Positions 17,444 to 26,812 of a stretch of 64,000 nt of DNA are shown piece after piece. Made by a program: the position numbers and the translations under genes. Under the pieces are notes generated by a model. It ran no database searches. It saw nothing but the letters and a program-made list of their open reading frames with translations, and was not told where the DNA came from. The first letter of the stretch is position 1. Each line of letters opens with the position of its first letter. The DNA is from an uncultured Bacteroidota bacterium (GTDB lineage Bacteria; Bacteroidota; Bacteroidia; Chitinophagales; Chitinophagaceae): positions 1-64,000 of the forward strand of contig CAISPO010000021.1 in the NCBI GenBank assembly GCA_903887415.1, given 5' to 3'.

Positions 17444-18900
17444 ACGAACAAATAAGAACACTCGCGCCAACGGCATTATGGAACCATTTTGCAGACCTGA
17501 ACGCAGTGCCGCGCCCCTCAAAAAAAGAACAGAAGGTAATTGCATTTATCAAAGCATTTGGCAAAGGCCTGAACCTGGAGACTTTTGTTGACAATGCCGG
17601 AAATGTGATCATCAGAAAGCCTGCTACCCGAGGGATGGAAAACCGCCAGGCCGTAGTGCTGCAAAGCCACCTGGATATGGTGCATCAAAAAAACAGCGGC
17701 ACCACTTTCGACTTTGATACACAGGGTATAGAAATGTATGTGGATGGCGACTGGGTAAGAGCAAAGGGAACTACGCTAGGTGCCGATAATGGCATCGGTG
17801 TAGCGTCTATTATGTCCTTACTATCTGCAACTGATATACCCCACCCGGCTATAGAAGCGCTTTTCACTATAGATGAGGAAACGGGCATGACCGGTGCATT
17901 CGCATTGAAAGGAGGCCTGCTTACCGGCAAAATACTGCTGAACCTGGACACTGAAGCAGACGATGAACTAACTATCGGCTGTGCGGGCGGAATAGATATT
18001 ACAGCAACTGAAAGCTATACTCAGGCAGCGCCTGTCGGCAATGTGGCGTTCACTATTTCGGTAACGGGGCTTACGGGCGGCCACTCTGGTGGCGAGATAC
18101 ACCTGGGCAGGGGCAATGCCAATAAGCTGATGAACCGTATATTGCTGAACCTGGATAAAGAATATGGCATAGGTATAGCCAGTATAAATGGTGGCAGCCT
18201 GCGCAATGCCATACCCCGTGAGTCTGTTGCAGTGATAGTAACCAATGACAAGAATGCAACAAAAGTTAAGGACGCAGTACAGTCGCTGGCTGCAATATTG
18301 AAAGAAGAGCATAAGACAACCGACCCCAAACTTACTATAACAACAGACGGTGCGGAAATGCCCAAACTGGCAATGGATACTGCATTTCAGCAGCAGTTGC
18401 TACGCGCTATATACGCTTGCCCCAATGGCATATACCGCATGAGCCCGGAGATAAGCGGCCTGGTTCAAAGTTCCAATAACCTGGCCAGGGTGCTGGTGGC
18501 TGATGGCACGTGCAGTATCCAGTGCCTCACCCGTAGCTCTGTTGACTCTGAAAAAACCGACCTCGCCGCAGCCATATCCAGCACCTTTGAACTGATGAGC
18601 GCCAAAGTGGATTTTGCAGGCGGCTACCCCGGCTGGGAACCACGGCCTGATGCACCGATCGTGCAGCTAATGGCCAACCTTTATAAAGAAATGTTTCACG
18701 AACCGGCAAAAGTCAATGCAGTACACGCAGGATTGGAATGCGGTATCCTGGGCATCAATTATCCGGATATGCAGATGATCTCTTTTGGCCCTAATATCAA
18801 TGGCCCGCACTCACCAGATGAATGTGTGCAGATATCCTCCGTGCAGAAGTTCTGGTCTTTTTTGCTGGAAACTTTGAAGCGCATACCAGTACGGGGCTAA
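17440..18900 (+). CDS. pepD: aminoacyl-histidine dipeptidase (M20C)
   Basis: The 486-residue cytosolic metallopeptidase splits dipeptides such as carnosine. M20 metal ligands are visible: H77 and D79 in QSHLDM, D116 in GADNGIG, E146/E147 in TIDEETG, and later a CGILG and HSPDE region. GHSGGEIHLGRGNA at about residue 215 belongs to the lid domain. Length is usual for PepD. It overlaps the DUF1003 gene upstream. No sorting or export signal is present. Confidence 0.93.
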   Translation: MNEQIRTLAPTALWNHFADLNAVPRPSKKEQKVIAFIKAFGKGLNLETFVDNAGNVIIRKPATRGMENRQAVVLQSHLDMVHQKNSGTTFDFDTQGIEMYVDGDWVRAKGTTLGADNGIGVASIMSLLSATDIPHPAIEALFTIDEETGMTGAFALKGGLLTGKILLNLDTEADDELTIGCAGGIDITATESYTQAAPVGNVAFTISVTGLTGGHSGGEIHLGRGNANKLMNRILLNLDKEYGIGIASINGGSLRNAIPRESVAVIVTNDKNATKVKDAVQSLAAILKEEHKTTDPKLTITTDGAEMPKLAMDTAFQQQLLRAIYACPNGIYRMSPEISGLVQSSNNLARVLVADGTCSIQCLTRSSVDSEKTDLAAAISSTFELMSAKVDFAGGYPGWEPRPDAPIVQLMANLYKEMFHEPAKVNAVHAGLECGILGINYPDMQMISFGPNINGPHSPDECVQISSVQKFWSFLLETLKRIPVRG

Positions 18901-19065
18901 TACAATGCATAATAAATGTATCGTATTGATATGATGACTGCTATAATATGATGAACGCAACATCACATTTGCATATAATATATTTATCGGACATTACTAA
19001 CGTTTTGTCTGTTTTTCCCGTCTATATTGTGAACACCCACTTTTTACCCCTAAAAAACAAGCTTT

Positions 19066-20895
19066 ATGAGAAAATTATTGCTACTTGCCATCTGCATTCT
19101 TTCGTTTGTCGGGCTTAAAGCCCAAACATACACCAACACTTATACTTACACTTCTCCGTCAGGGCATCTCACCATAGTTGATGTGGTCAACATCATCCAT
19201 GATTCCACAATGTGCTCCACCAGCAATTCAAGTCAATACACCATTACAGTTGATTCGTCGTTTGTCGGTGATACATTAAATATAGTAGATACACTTGGCG
19301 CGTACCTGGCATACCAGGGCGTTAATACCGCAGGCGCGTCTCCCTGGACCTTTTCTGTCTCATTAGAAAGCGGCGGCGGCGCGGACTTTATGACTCCAGG
19401 AACCTATTATAATTATAACCCACAAACAACCAAAGTAGTGTGCAGGCTGGATACTGTGAAATATATTACCACTCAAGACAGCCTGCTGATCACCAACCCC
19501 TGTAATTATGGCTATATTTCGGGAAATGCATATATCGACAATAATTCGAACTGCGTTTTCGACAGCGGGGATATCGAAATGGGGCCAACCGATTTTAATA
19601 TTCTGGACTATGTCTCCAGCCCCGCAGTAATGGTACCCTACTACATTGGCAGCACCGGTGGCTTATATACTTATCCTGTACAGCAATCGTGGATGACCAG
19701 CGTCACTGTTTCGCTGCCTGCTTATTATGCATTTATTTTTCTGAATGCCCCCTGCGCCGCCGGTTCATACACCCTTACCACTTTACCTGCATCAGGGGTG
19801 GATTTCCCGCTGATGTGTACCAGCAATATAGATGTGGAATGCTACGCCTTTTCACCTGCTTCAGTCAGGTTGCACACGCCTTTTTATATGCAGCCTTTTG
19901 TCAACAATACGGGATGTGATACCGCCGCCGGAACATTGACACTGGTGCTGGACTCACGTGTGACGTATGATTCGGCAATGAGTACGTATCCTGCCGATAC
20001 CGTTCGCGGGGATACGCTTATATGGAACTATCATAGCCTCAATAACCTTGCAGGAGGCGCGTACTGGAACAGCTTTTTTTCTGATCTGTATTTAACACCC
20101 GACAGCGCAACGGCTGTTGGAGATACGCTGTGCTTCCGGATATATACCAACATTCCCGCAGCAGACATTAACCCTGCCAACAACGACTATACTATATGCC
20201 TGCCTGTGGTGTATTCCTATGATCCTAATGAGAAAGATGTGGCGCCTAAAGGAACCGGCCCGCAAGGCTATATTCCGGCAGGCACAGACACACTTACCTA
20301 CAATGTGCATTTCCAGAATACGGGAAGCGACTATGCGGATAATATCACGATTATAGATACGCTGGACAGCCACATCAATGCAAGCAGCTTTAAAGTGATA
20401 GGTACCAGCCACAACATGACCCCGCAATGGCTGGCGCCGGGCATCGTGCAGTTCAATTTTAATAACATCATGCTGCCCGATAGCGGCACTAACCAGGCCG
20501 CCAGCCAGGGCGAAGTGCGGTTTAGTGTTGTGCTGAATCCGGGCCTTGCCCCAGGTACCCACATAAAGAATACTGGCTATATTTACTTCGATTCTAACCC
20601 GGCTGTTGTTACCAATACCACGCTTAATACAATTGCGCTCGAAACAAAAATAGCTCCGGTAAATACAAGTCTGCCGGTTAAGGTTTACCCCAACCCTGCC
20701 ACCGATCATGTAACGGTAGAGAATCTGGACGGCGGTGAAATATCCATACTCAACATGAATGGATCGGTGGTACTGAAACAGAATGTTACCGGCAACAAAA
20801 CTAATATTGATGTAAGCGGCTTAGCGGATGGGGTTTATATTTTGAAGACTGTTAATAATACGAATACAACAACAACTAAGTTTACAAAGTATTGA
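19066..20895 (+). CDS. T9SS-secreted protein with DUF11-like domain
   Basis: The 609-residue protein is probably exported by Sec and then across the outer membrane by the type IX system. It has a signal peptide (residues 1-19, ending in LKAQ) and a C-terminal sorting domain at about 538-609 that starts VYPNPATDHVTV and contains LADGVYILK. Residues about 385-530, from DPNEKDVAPKG through FQNTGSDYADNITIIDTLD to YIYFDSNPA, match the conserved domain found at the end of many Bacteroidetes surface proteins. The first part is Thr/Ser-rich without recognisable catalytic motifs. An adhesive or structural role is a reasonable inference, not shown. Confidence 0.85.
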   Translation: MRKLLLLAICILSFVGLKAQTYTNTYTYTSPSGHLTIVDVVNIIHDSTMCSTSNSSQYTITVDSSFVGDTLNIVDTLGAYLAYQGVNTAGASPWTFSVSLESGGGADFMTPGTYYNYNPQTTKVVCRLDTVKYITTQDSLLITNPCNYGYISGNAYIDNNSNCVFDSGDIEMGPTDFNILDYVSSPAVMVPYYIGSTGGLYTYPVQQSWMTSVTVSLPAYYAFIFLNAPCAAGSYTLTTLPASGVDFPLMCTSNIDVECYAFSPASVRLHTPFYMQPFVNNTGCDTAAGTLTLVLDSRVTYDSAMSTYPADTVRGDTLIWNYHSLNNLAGGAYWNSFFSDLYLTPDSATAVGDTLCFRIYTNIPAADINPANNDYTICLPVVYSYDPNEKDVAPKGTGPQGYIPAGTDTLTYNVHFQNTGSDYADNITIIDTLDSHINASSFKVIGTSHNMTPQWLAPGIVQFNFNNIMLPDSGTNQAASQGEVRFSVVLNPGLAPGTHIKNTGYIYFDSNPAVVTNTTLNTIALETKIAPVNTSLPVKVYPNPATDHVTVENLDGGEISILNMNGSVVLKQNVTGNKTNIDVSGLADGVYILKTVNNTNTTTTKFTKY

Positions 20896-20944
20896 TTATA
20901 AGTTCAATAGCTTTGGTTATTTCCTCTTTCTTATCAAGAATATT

Positions 20945-20977
20945 CCGCCTTCGCTTACTTTGCGAAGGCGGTTTTTT
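20945..20977 (+). terminator. rho-independent terminator
   Basis: CCGCCTTCGC and GCGAAGGCGG form a perfect ten-pair stem with a seven-base loop, followed by six T. It ends the T9SS cargo gene. Confidence 0.9.
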
Positions 20978-21067
20978 ATAGCTGATCTGCAATGAAATCC
21001 CGTTCCGGACAATTGTTAAATTCAAACCACGTGCGTAAAAAATTTCAACTTTTTAACCCATATATCT

Positions 21068-21075
21068 TATCTTTG
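21068..21075 (+). promoter_or_regulatory. -7 promoter box of tatA
   Basis: TATCTTTG is an exact TAnnTTTG match 51 bases before the tatA start. The -33 region is T-rich but lacks TTTG. Confidence 0.55.
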
Positions 21076-21126
21076 TTCTCCGACCTATCCGGAACTATTT
21101 CTTAATTGTTTAAACCATTTTTTGCA

Positions 21127-21372
21127 ATGTCAATATTAAATCTCCACCCACAGTTGCTGATGGGTATGCCTAATGCCGGTGAACTGGTCATTACATTATT
21201 GATAATAGTTGTGTTGTTTGGCGGTAAAAAAATACCTGAGCTGGCCAAAGGCCTGGGTAAAGGTATCCGTGAGTTTAATGATGCGAAAGACGGAATTAAG
21301 AACGAGATAGAGACCGGAATGAAAGATAAGGAGAAGATCCAAGCCCCCAACAGCACTTCAGGCAACGCCTGA
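21127..21372 (+). CDS. tatA: twin-arginine translocase subunit TatA/E
   Basis: The 81-residue protein has a short N-terminal membrane helix (about residues 15-32), then the [20 protein letters not shown] amphipathic helix that defines TatA, and an acidic-basic tail. TatA forms the pore through which TatC-bound folded proteins pass. I chose ATG 21127; the in-frame TTG at 21106 lies close to the promoter. The Tat-signal PLP enzyme at 7084 would be a client. No tatC is adjacent. Confidence 0.93.
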   Translation: MSILNLHPQLLMGMPNAGELVITLLIIVVLFGGKKIPELAKGLGKGIREFNDAKDGIKNEIETGMKDKEKIQAPNSTSGNA

Positions 21373-21498
21373 TCTCCGCAGTAAGACCCTTATTTAGACT
21401 GGTTAATTCTCTTTAGCTGGTTAGTTTATTTTCATTTTTTACTATATTACAATTTCCCCTACGGAGGTATTGCTATAAAGTAGAGTAAACTATACTAC

Positions 21499-22851
21499 AT
21501 GCAGTATAAAAATATTTTTTTCTCGCTTTTATTCACCTTTTGCGCGGCCCAATTGCATGCGCAGGATACCATCATTACTGCATCTGGCAGAATGATCATT
21601 CACCCCGCCAGCCGGATCGTGGCCGTAAACATGCCTGCTCCTGCAGATAATAAACCCACTGCCGTAAAAGACTACACTACTGAAAGAAAACCGCTGCCGC
21701 CTGCTGTAAAAAAAGCAGTTGCGGAAACCAGGATACCCGAAACCAAGGCCAGGGAAATTAAGACTGTTGAAAGTAATAAACCATCAGAAAGTAGTAAGGC
21801 AGCAGCAACCAGGACTTTGGCCGGTAACTTGCCGGATAAGAAAGCAGGCTATAACCATGTGCCCCTTGCAGGTGAAAAAGCGTATTTCGGAGATAAAAAC
21901 GAATATGTAAATGACTTCGTGCGCAAATACCTCGAATTGCATAACAAGACCCTGGGCAATGTGCAGAACAGCGGTGATCATTCTTTTTCCGTAATAGATG
22001 ACGTACTGGAGAAGAAAAATATGCCGAAGGAACTGAAATACCTGGCTGTCATAGAGTCCGCACTTAACCACAATGCCGTATCAAGAGCGGGCGCCGTAGG
22101 CCCATGGCAACTGATGGAGACCACCGCGCGCGGGCTGGGCCTGAAGGTGTCGCGCCGCAATGATGACCGCCGCGACCTGTACAAATCGACTACTGCAGCT
22201 ACCAAGTACCTGGAATTGCTATACAGCCAGCTAAATGACTGGCTGCTGGTAATAGCCGCATACAACAGCGGTCCGGTTCCGGTGCAGCGCGCCATAGAGC
22301 GCACTGGTAGCCACAACTTTTGGGATATAAAAGAATACCTGCCGCGCGAAACGCAGGGCCATGTACTTGCTTTTATCGCTACAGCCAGCATTTTTGAAAA
22401 CTTAAACAAGTTCATCAACCTGGGCAGCATACCTGTTGACTTCAAGTTTGGTAACGACGAAGAACCGGCTGCGCTGAAAGATGCCAGCGGCAAGCCATTA
22501 CCGGTTGCTACCGCCCCTAACCTTACTGCGCCTGCTCCTGCAGCCAATCCTGCTGCTGCCGCGCCGGGTGTAACTATCGTGAAAAAACAACAGTTTACCG
22601 ATGATGAGTTGAGGAGCATGTCTATTGTACGCATCACCAAGCCCATCCACCTGGAATATATGGCGGAACAATTAGGGATAGACAAAAAGCAGCTCATCAG
22701 GTGGAACCAGGATTATGAATTGTTCACTTACAACACCTACCCTACCCCATATTACAACCTGCGCATCCCAAAAGACAAGCTGGACCAGTTCCTGCAAAAG
22801 AAAGAGTCGCTGACAAAGAAATCTGCAGAGATCTTTGCCGGGTTAAAATAA
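21499..22851 (+). CDS. secreted lytic transglycosylase (MltD-like)
   Basis: The 450-residue protein has a signal peptide ending in LHAQ and a Lys/Pro-rich linker to about residue 125. A family 1 SLT domain follows, with the catalytic glutamate in AVIESALN, then GAVGPWQLM, the YLELLYSQLNDWLL helix and AAYNSGP. Such enzymes cut the glycan strands of peptidoglycan and form 1,6-anhydro-muramic ends. The C-terminal 80 residues include a LEYMAEQLGIDKKQLIRWN stretch like a LysM-type peptidoglycan-binding motif. An Ala/Pro-rich spacer separates the two. It is followed after 100 bp by rpsT with its own promoter. Confidence 0.88.
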   Translation: MQYKNIFFSLLFTFCAAQLHAQDTIITASGRMIIHPASRIVAVNMPAPADNKPTAVKDYTTERKPLPPAVKKAVAETRIPETKAREIKTVESNKPSESSKAAATRTLAGNLPDKKAGYNHVPLAGEKAYFGDKNEYVNDFVRKYLELHNKTLGNVQNSGDHSFSVIDDVLEKKNMPKELKYLAVIESALNHNAVSRAGAVGPWQLMETTARGLGLKVSRRNDDRRDLYKSTTAATKYLELLYSQLNDWLLVIAAYNSGPVPVQRAIERTGSHNFWDIKEYLPRETQGHVLAFIATASIFENLNKFINLGSIPVDFKFGNDEEPAALKDASGKPLPVATAPNLTAPAPAANPAAAAPGVTIVKKQQFTDDELRSMSIVRITKPIHLEYMAEQLGIDKKQLIRWNQDYELFTYNTYPTPYYNLRIPKDKLDQFLQKKESLTKKSAEIFAGLK

Positions 22852-22921
22852 CACCAGGGCCACGCCCTAGTATTATTCGGCATCCGCCGTTATTTTATTT
22901 TTTATTTTTAATTTTATTTTC

Positions 22922-22929
22922 TACCTTTG
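22922..22929 (+). promoter_or_regulatory. -7 promoter box of rpsT
   Basis: TACCTTTG in TACCTTTGCAGTCC is a perfect -7 box; the same sequence context is common at Bacteroidetes ribosomal protein genes. The start codon is 23 bases further on. Confidence 0.8.
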
Positions 22930-22951
22930 CAGTCCTTAAAAAAAGAATTGA

Positions 22952-23206
22952 ATGGCAAACCATAAAGCAACCAAAAAAGATGTCCGCCAGAGTGAGAAGC
23001 GCCGTGAGCGTAACCGTTACTACGGCAAGACCACCCGTAACGCTATCCGTACGCTGCTGGCAACAACCAACAAATCAGAAGCAGAAGCAAGCCTTGGCAA
23101 AGTAATATCTATGATAGATAAGCTGGCTAAGCGCAACATTATTCATAAGAACAAGGCCGGCAACGTTAAATCCGGTATTGTAAAAAGAGTGAATGCTTTA
23201 GCATAA
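22952..23206 (+). CDS. rpsT: 30S ribosomal protein S20
   Basis: The 84-residue basic protein shows the S20 pattern: MANHKATKKDVRQSEKRRER at the start, KTTRNAIRTLL, a MIDKLAKRNIIHKNKA segment and a final KSGIVKRVNAL. S20 binds 16S rRNA early in small-subunit assembly. It is a single-gene unit between a clear promoter and a terminator. Confidence 0.97.
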   Translation: MANHKATKKDVRQSEKRRERNRYYGKTTRNAIRTLLATTNKSEAEASLGKVISMIDKLAKRNIIHKNKAGNVKSGIVKRVNALA

Positions 23207-23227
23207 TCATTCTATATTATTTGTGCA

Positions 23228-23259
23228 AAAGCCCTCTGGTATTCCGGAGGGCTTTGTAT
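23228..23259 (+). terminator. rho-independent terminator after rpsT
   Basis: AAAGCCCTC pairs with GAGGGCTTT (nine pairs) around a ten-base loop, followed by GTATTTGG. It is the only hairpin between rpsT and the downstream repeats. Confidence 0.8.
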
Positions 23260-23345
23260 TTGGTGTTTTCCGTTCGCAAGTGAAACCATTGAACATTAGA
23301 AAACAGGCATAATACCATTTAGACAACTAATATAATACAGGCATC

Positions 23346-23546
23346 AAAAAAATACTCGCGCTTTGCGGCCTTCAAAACAAAATAAGAGAGCCACGCCTTC
23401 GCGCCTTTGCGAGAGATTTTTTGCGAAACACCTTGCTGCATAATTTAGGCGTCCAACTGGTATAAAAACGCGCTTGGCGGTCTTAAAAAAACAAAATATG
23501 AGAATAGCGAGCTTTGCGGCTTGGCGAGAGACCTTTTTTGCGAGAC
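23346..23546. repeat. two imperfect copies of an ~84-bp intergenic repeat
   Basis: 23346-23430 and 23463-23546 share the order CGCGCTTnGCGGnCTT, then AAAACAAAATA and a GCGAGAGA with a T-run and GCGA. The same CTTTGCG/CTTGGCG words occur in intergenic repeats of other genomes. Otherwise the 325 bp between the rpsT terminator and 23584 hold no gene. Confidence 0.75.
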
Positions 23547-23584
23547 GTTTGTCATCGGATTTGACGTTTACACGGCATTAAAAC

Positions 23585-24238
23585 TCATACCTTCGCCAGC
23601 TTAAAAACAACGCCCATTGTGTAGTTGTGTATGCCTTGCACCGGTTTGAAAGTAGCATTTATCATAGCCTGAGCCACTTCTTTGCCGTCTATTGGTTTCA
23701 GACTGCCCAGGCCGGGAATCAGGGATATTGCTTTCATAACACCTATCCCTATCTGCTCACCTCCTCTCACTTCTTTTCTGCCGCTGCCCAGCATACCGGG
23801 GCGTATGATGTGGATCGTTTCAAAAGGCAGTTTCTTTATATCCCGCTCCAGTTCACCCTTCATCCTTGAATAAAATATTTTCGATGCAGGGTCTGCACCT
23901 GCTGCCGATACCAGCACATATACTGGCACATTATGGGCCACCGCCGCTTTTGCTGCCTGGTATTGGTAAGTGTAGTCTATCTTATATTGCGCATCCTTAC
24001 TACCGGCAGCCTTCAGCGTAGTACCCATTGCAGAGTACAGCACATCACCGGTAACAAACTTCTTCCAGGTATCCGGCTGGTCAAAATCCACCACATGCTC
24101 CTCCAGCTTGGCATTGGCAATGCCGGTGCTTTTTCTCACCAGCACCTTCACTTTTTCAAAACGGGAATCCCGGAGCAACAGCGCCACAAGGCGGCTGCCC
24201 ACATAACCAGTAGCTCCAATCACAATCGCGGTCTTCAT
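23585..24238 (-). CDS. NAD(P)-binding epimerase/dehydratase-type protein
   Basis: The 217-residue protein has an N-terminal Rossmann fold: AIVIGATGYVGSRLVALLL with the G-x-x-G-x-x-G dinucleotide motif. It also has a FDQPDTWKKF strand, YSAMGTTL and a VLVSAAGADPASKIFYSRMKGE stretch like the active-site region of atypical short-chain dehydrogenases (HTATIP2/NmrA group). The substrate is unknown. I chose ATG 24238; the open frame starts six residues earlier. It is on the opposite strand from rpsT and has 33% less hydrophobic tail than typical epimerases. Confidence 0.75.
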   Translation of the reverse strand: MKTAIVIGATGYVGSRLVALLLRDSRFEKVKVLVRKSTGIANAKLEEHVVDFDQPDTWKKFVTGDVLYSAMGTTLKAAGSKDAQYKIDYTYQYQAAKAAVAHNVPVYVLVSAAGADPASKIFYSRMKGELERDIKKLPFETIHIIRPGMLGSGRKEVRGGEQIGIGVMKAISLIPGLGSLKPIDGKEVAQAMINATFKPVQGIHNYTMGVVFKLAKV

Positions 24239-24281
24239 AATGTAAACTCTGCACAATATCTATAAATATCATGCCTTTCAA

Positions 24282-24539
24282 CTACTGCTTCATGCTTTCC
24301 ACCAGCGCCACATACTTTGTCATGGCCTCATCGGGCACCAGGCCTTTCAATTTTGCCCATGCGGCATGCTTGGCTACACCTACAAAGTCAAACGGATTAG
24401 ATGGCCCCTCATCAGGTGCATCGCCATCCGTAGCCTGCTTATACAGGCTATACAGGCTCAGCAGCGTATCGTTGTCCGGGCGGCTGGTTAGCAGCTTGCT
24501 GTCTGCAACAGCCTTTTCAAATGTCTCTTTTAAAGTCAT
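24282..24539 (-). CDS. acyl-CoA-binding protein
   Basis: The 85-residue four-helix protein matches ACBP, which binds and shuttles long-chain acyl-CoA. Visible are LYSLYKQATDGDAP in the second helix, the FDFVGVAKHAAWAKLKG motif that contacts the CoA head group, and the final MTKYVALVE helix. I chose ATG 24539; the open frame extends into the palindromic repeat above. Such proteins are common in eukaryotes but regularly found in Bacteroidetes. Confidence 0.92.
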   Translation of the reverse strand: MTLKETFEKAVADSKLLTSRPDNDTLLSLYSLYKQATDGDAPDEGPSNPFDFVGVAKHAAWAKLKGLVPDEAMTKYVALVESMKQ

Positions 24540-24590
24540 AATTATATGTTGAAAAAGTAAAAACAAGAACTCCCGCCTTACGTAACATCT

Positions 24591-24642
24591 CCTCTCCTTC
24601 GGAGTCCCGCCAGGGGAGGAGCGTAGCTCGCGGGGAGAGGTC
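24591..24642 (-). repeat. palindromic dispersed repeat abutting the DUF1684 stop codon
   Basis: This is a close copy of the element at 16428-16487, in the same orientation, with inverted CCTCTCC/GGAGAGG ends. It starts at the TGA of the DUF1684 gene (24641-24643) and ends about 50 bases before the acyl-CoA-binding protein start. Confidence 0.85.
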
Positions 24643-25249
24643 ATTGCGTAAACATCAGCTCCCCCGCCTTTACCGACATCGGCAGCCTGTTCTCCGCCGG
24701 TGGTATCGGGCAGGAAAAGCCATCAGCATATGCACAGTAGGGATTGTAACATTTATTAAAATCAAGCAGTACCGCGCCATTGCTTATGTCCTTTACGGAA
24801 AGGTCAAGGTACCTGCCGCCGCCATAAGTAAAGTCATAGGTTGTCCCATCCGTAAATGGCACAAACAGATCATCTTTATGTGCAGCTTCTTTTACCAGGT
24901 CTATACTCTGGTAGATATGCAGTGTGCCTATCGTATCATTAATTGTAAAAGTGACGGTTCCAAATTCACGAAAGGGCTTTTTCTTCCCGCTGTGCGTGTC
25001 TATCATAAAAGGCTGGCTGCCCGGCGTTTCTTTCACCGTTCCCCATACCCGGTAAGCGGCGTCCGGCTTGAAAAAATTCAAGTCTTTCACCTGCGAAGAC
25101 TTTATTGGGCTCCGCGCATCCGAAATAAGGTCCGCGATGTACTGCTTGCGGTACTGCAAAATGCTATCAGCATACGTCTGTCCGCCAGCACAAAATGCTG
25201 AAGACAGTAGCAGTAAAACGCAAATTATTCTTACCATAAATACAGACAA
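24641..25249 (-). CDS. DUF1684 exported protein
   Basis: The 202-residue protein has a signal peptide (cleavage after AFCAGGQ) and the DUF1684 pattern. That pattern includes LNFFKPDAAYRVWGTV, a PFREFGTVTF strand, YGGGRYLDL, and the near-invariant CYNPYCAYADGFSCPIPPAEN toward the end. The function is unknown. ATG 25249 is used; an ATG four codons in is equally possible. It follows lysS on the same strand after 46 bp that contain GGAATT/GGATT repeats. Confidence 0.85.
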   Translation of the reverse strand: MSVFMVRIICVLLLLSSAFCAGGQTYADSILQYRKQYIADLISDARSPIKSSQVKDLNFFKPDAAYRVWGTVKETPGSQPFMIDTHSGKKKPFREFGTVTFTINDTIGTLHIYQSIDLVKEAAHKDDLFVPFTDGTTYDFTYGGGRYLDLSVKDISNGAVLLDFNKCYNPYCAYADGFSCPIPPAENRLPMSVKAGELMFTQ

Positions 25250-25295
25250 AAAATCAATCCTAATTCCAAAATCCTAATTCCTAATTCCATCACTA
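25250..25295 (-). repeat. GGAATT/GGATT repeat after lysS
   Basis: On the minus strand, right after the lysS TAA, GGAATTAGGAATTAGGATT is followed by a further GGAATTAGGATT. It resembles the tracts after thiC, the large adhesin and the cold-shock gene. Confidence 0.55.
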
Positions 25296-26807
25296 TTATT
25301 TCTCCGCTTTCAACTGCGGGAAAAACAGCACATCCTGTATCGAAACCTGTCCCGTAAGCAGCATCGCCAGGCGCTCTATGCCTATGCCTATGCCCGCTGT
25401 GGGCGGCATACCGTACTCCAGCGCACGCAGAAAATCATAGTCTATGAACATTGCCTCCTCGTCGCCGCGCTCCATATTTTTCACTTGCTCTTCAAAACGC
25501 CCACGCTGCTCTATCGGGTCATTCAGCTCGCTGTACGCATTGGCTATTTCCTTGCCGTTTATGATCAGCTCAAAACGCTCCACCAGCCCATCCTTGCTGC
25601 GGTGCTTCTTGGTAAGCGGGCTCATCTCTATGGGGTAATCAATAATAAAAGTAGGCTGCACATAGTGCTTTTCGCACTTACCGCCGAAAATTTCGTCGAT
25701 CAACTTACCCTTGCCCATGGTAGCATCCACCTGTAGATTCAGTTGCCTGCACACATTGCGAAGCCCATGCTCGTCCATTCCGCTGATGTCTATGCCGGTA
25801 TGTTCCTGTATCGCATCATAAATGCTGATGCGCTTGTAAGGGGCTTTGAAATCGATCTCTGTTTCACCTACCACGGTTACAGAAGTACCATTAGTGGCAA
25901 TAGCGGTTTGCTCCAGCATCTGCTCTGTGGTTTCCATCATCCACAAATAATCTTTGTAGGCCACGTAAAATTCCAGTATAGTAAACTCCGGATTGTGCGT
26001 GCGGTCCATACCCTCATTCCTGAAGTTGCGGCTGAACTCATATACCCATTCAAAACCGCCCACTATCAGGCGTTTCAAGTATAGCTCATTGGCTATGCGC
26101 AGGTATAGCGGCATGTCCAGTGCATTATGATGCGTGATGAACGGCTTCGCCAGCGCACCGCCGGGTATGCCTTGCAGCACAGGCGTATCCACTTCCAGGC
26201 CACCCCTTTCATTCAGAAAATTGCGGATGGCATTCTTCATTTTTGTGATTTTCGTGAACGTATCCCTTACCGAAGGGTTCACAATAAGATCAGCATATCG
26301 CTGGCGATATTTGAATTCAAGATCAGTAACGGCATCAAACACTTCACCGTCTTTCTCCTTCGTTACCGGCATGGGGTGCAGCGACTTGGTAAGCAGTGAG
26401 AACGAAGTAACATAAATAGAGGTCTCCCCCGTTTTGGTAATAAACCCAAACCCTTTTATACCTATTATATCCCCTATATCCAGCAGCTTTTTCCACACCA
26501 GGTCGTACATCGTCTTGTCCTCGCCGGGGCATATCTCATCGCGCTTTATGTAAGCCTGTATCCTGCCGGTACTGTCCTGTAACACCGCAAAATTCGCCTT
26601 GCCCATATCACGCACACTCATGATGCGGCCAGCAAGTGATATTTCTTTAAACGTTTCTTTATTTTCTTCGCTGTAGTTTTCCTTTATCCCTTTTGCCGTG
26701 TGGGTGACCTCATAAAGTGGCGCGGGATAAGGATCTATCCCCAGTTCCAATAGTTCTTTCAGCTTGTCGCGGCGTACTAATTCCTGTTCGCTAAGTATTG
26801 CTTGCAT
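25296..26807 (-). CDS. lysS: lysyl-tRNA synthetase, class II
   Basis: The 503-residue enzyme attaches lysine to tRNA-Lys. It has the N-terminal OB-fold anticodon-binding domain (about residues 55-170). Its class II core shows motif 2 as FRNEGMDRTHNPEFTILEFY and motif 3 as GIGIGIERLAMLL near the C-terminus. The length is standard for bacterial LysRS. A perfect -7 box sits five bases before the start codon. It begins with MQAILSEQELVRR. Confidence 0.97.
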   Translation of the reverse strand: MQAILSEQELVRRDKLKELLELGIDPYPAPLYEVTHTAKGIKENYSEENKETFKEISLAGRIMSVRDMGKANFAVLQDSTGRIQAYIKRDEICPGEDKTMYDLVWKKLLDIGDIIGIKGFGFITKTGETSIYVTSFSLLTKSLHPMPVTKEKDGEVFDAVTDLEFKYRQRYADLIVNPSVRDTFTKITKMKNAIRNFLNERGGLEVDTPVLQGIPGGALAKPFITHHNALDMPLYLRIANELYLKRLIVGGFEWVYEFSRNFRNEGMDRTHNPEFTILEFYVAYKDYLWMMETTEQMLEQTAIATNGTSVTVVGETEIDFKAPYKRISIYDAIQEHTGIDISGMDEHGLRNVCRQLNLQVDATMGKGKLIDEIFGGKCEKHYVQPTFIIDYPIEMSPLTKKHRSKDGLVERFELIINGKEIANAYSELNDPIEQRGRFEEQVKNMERGDEEAMFIDYDFLRALEYGMPPTAGIGIGIERLAMLLTGQVSIQDVLFFPQLKAEK

Positions 26808-26812
26808 GGGTG

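Noticed and set aside
23346-23546. CRISPR array
   Set aside because: There are only two imperfect copies, no short identical repeats and no spacers of equal length.
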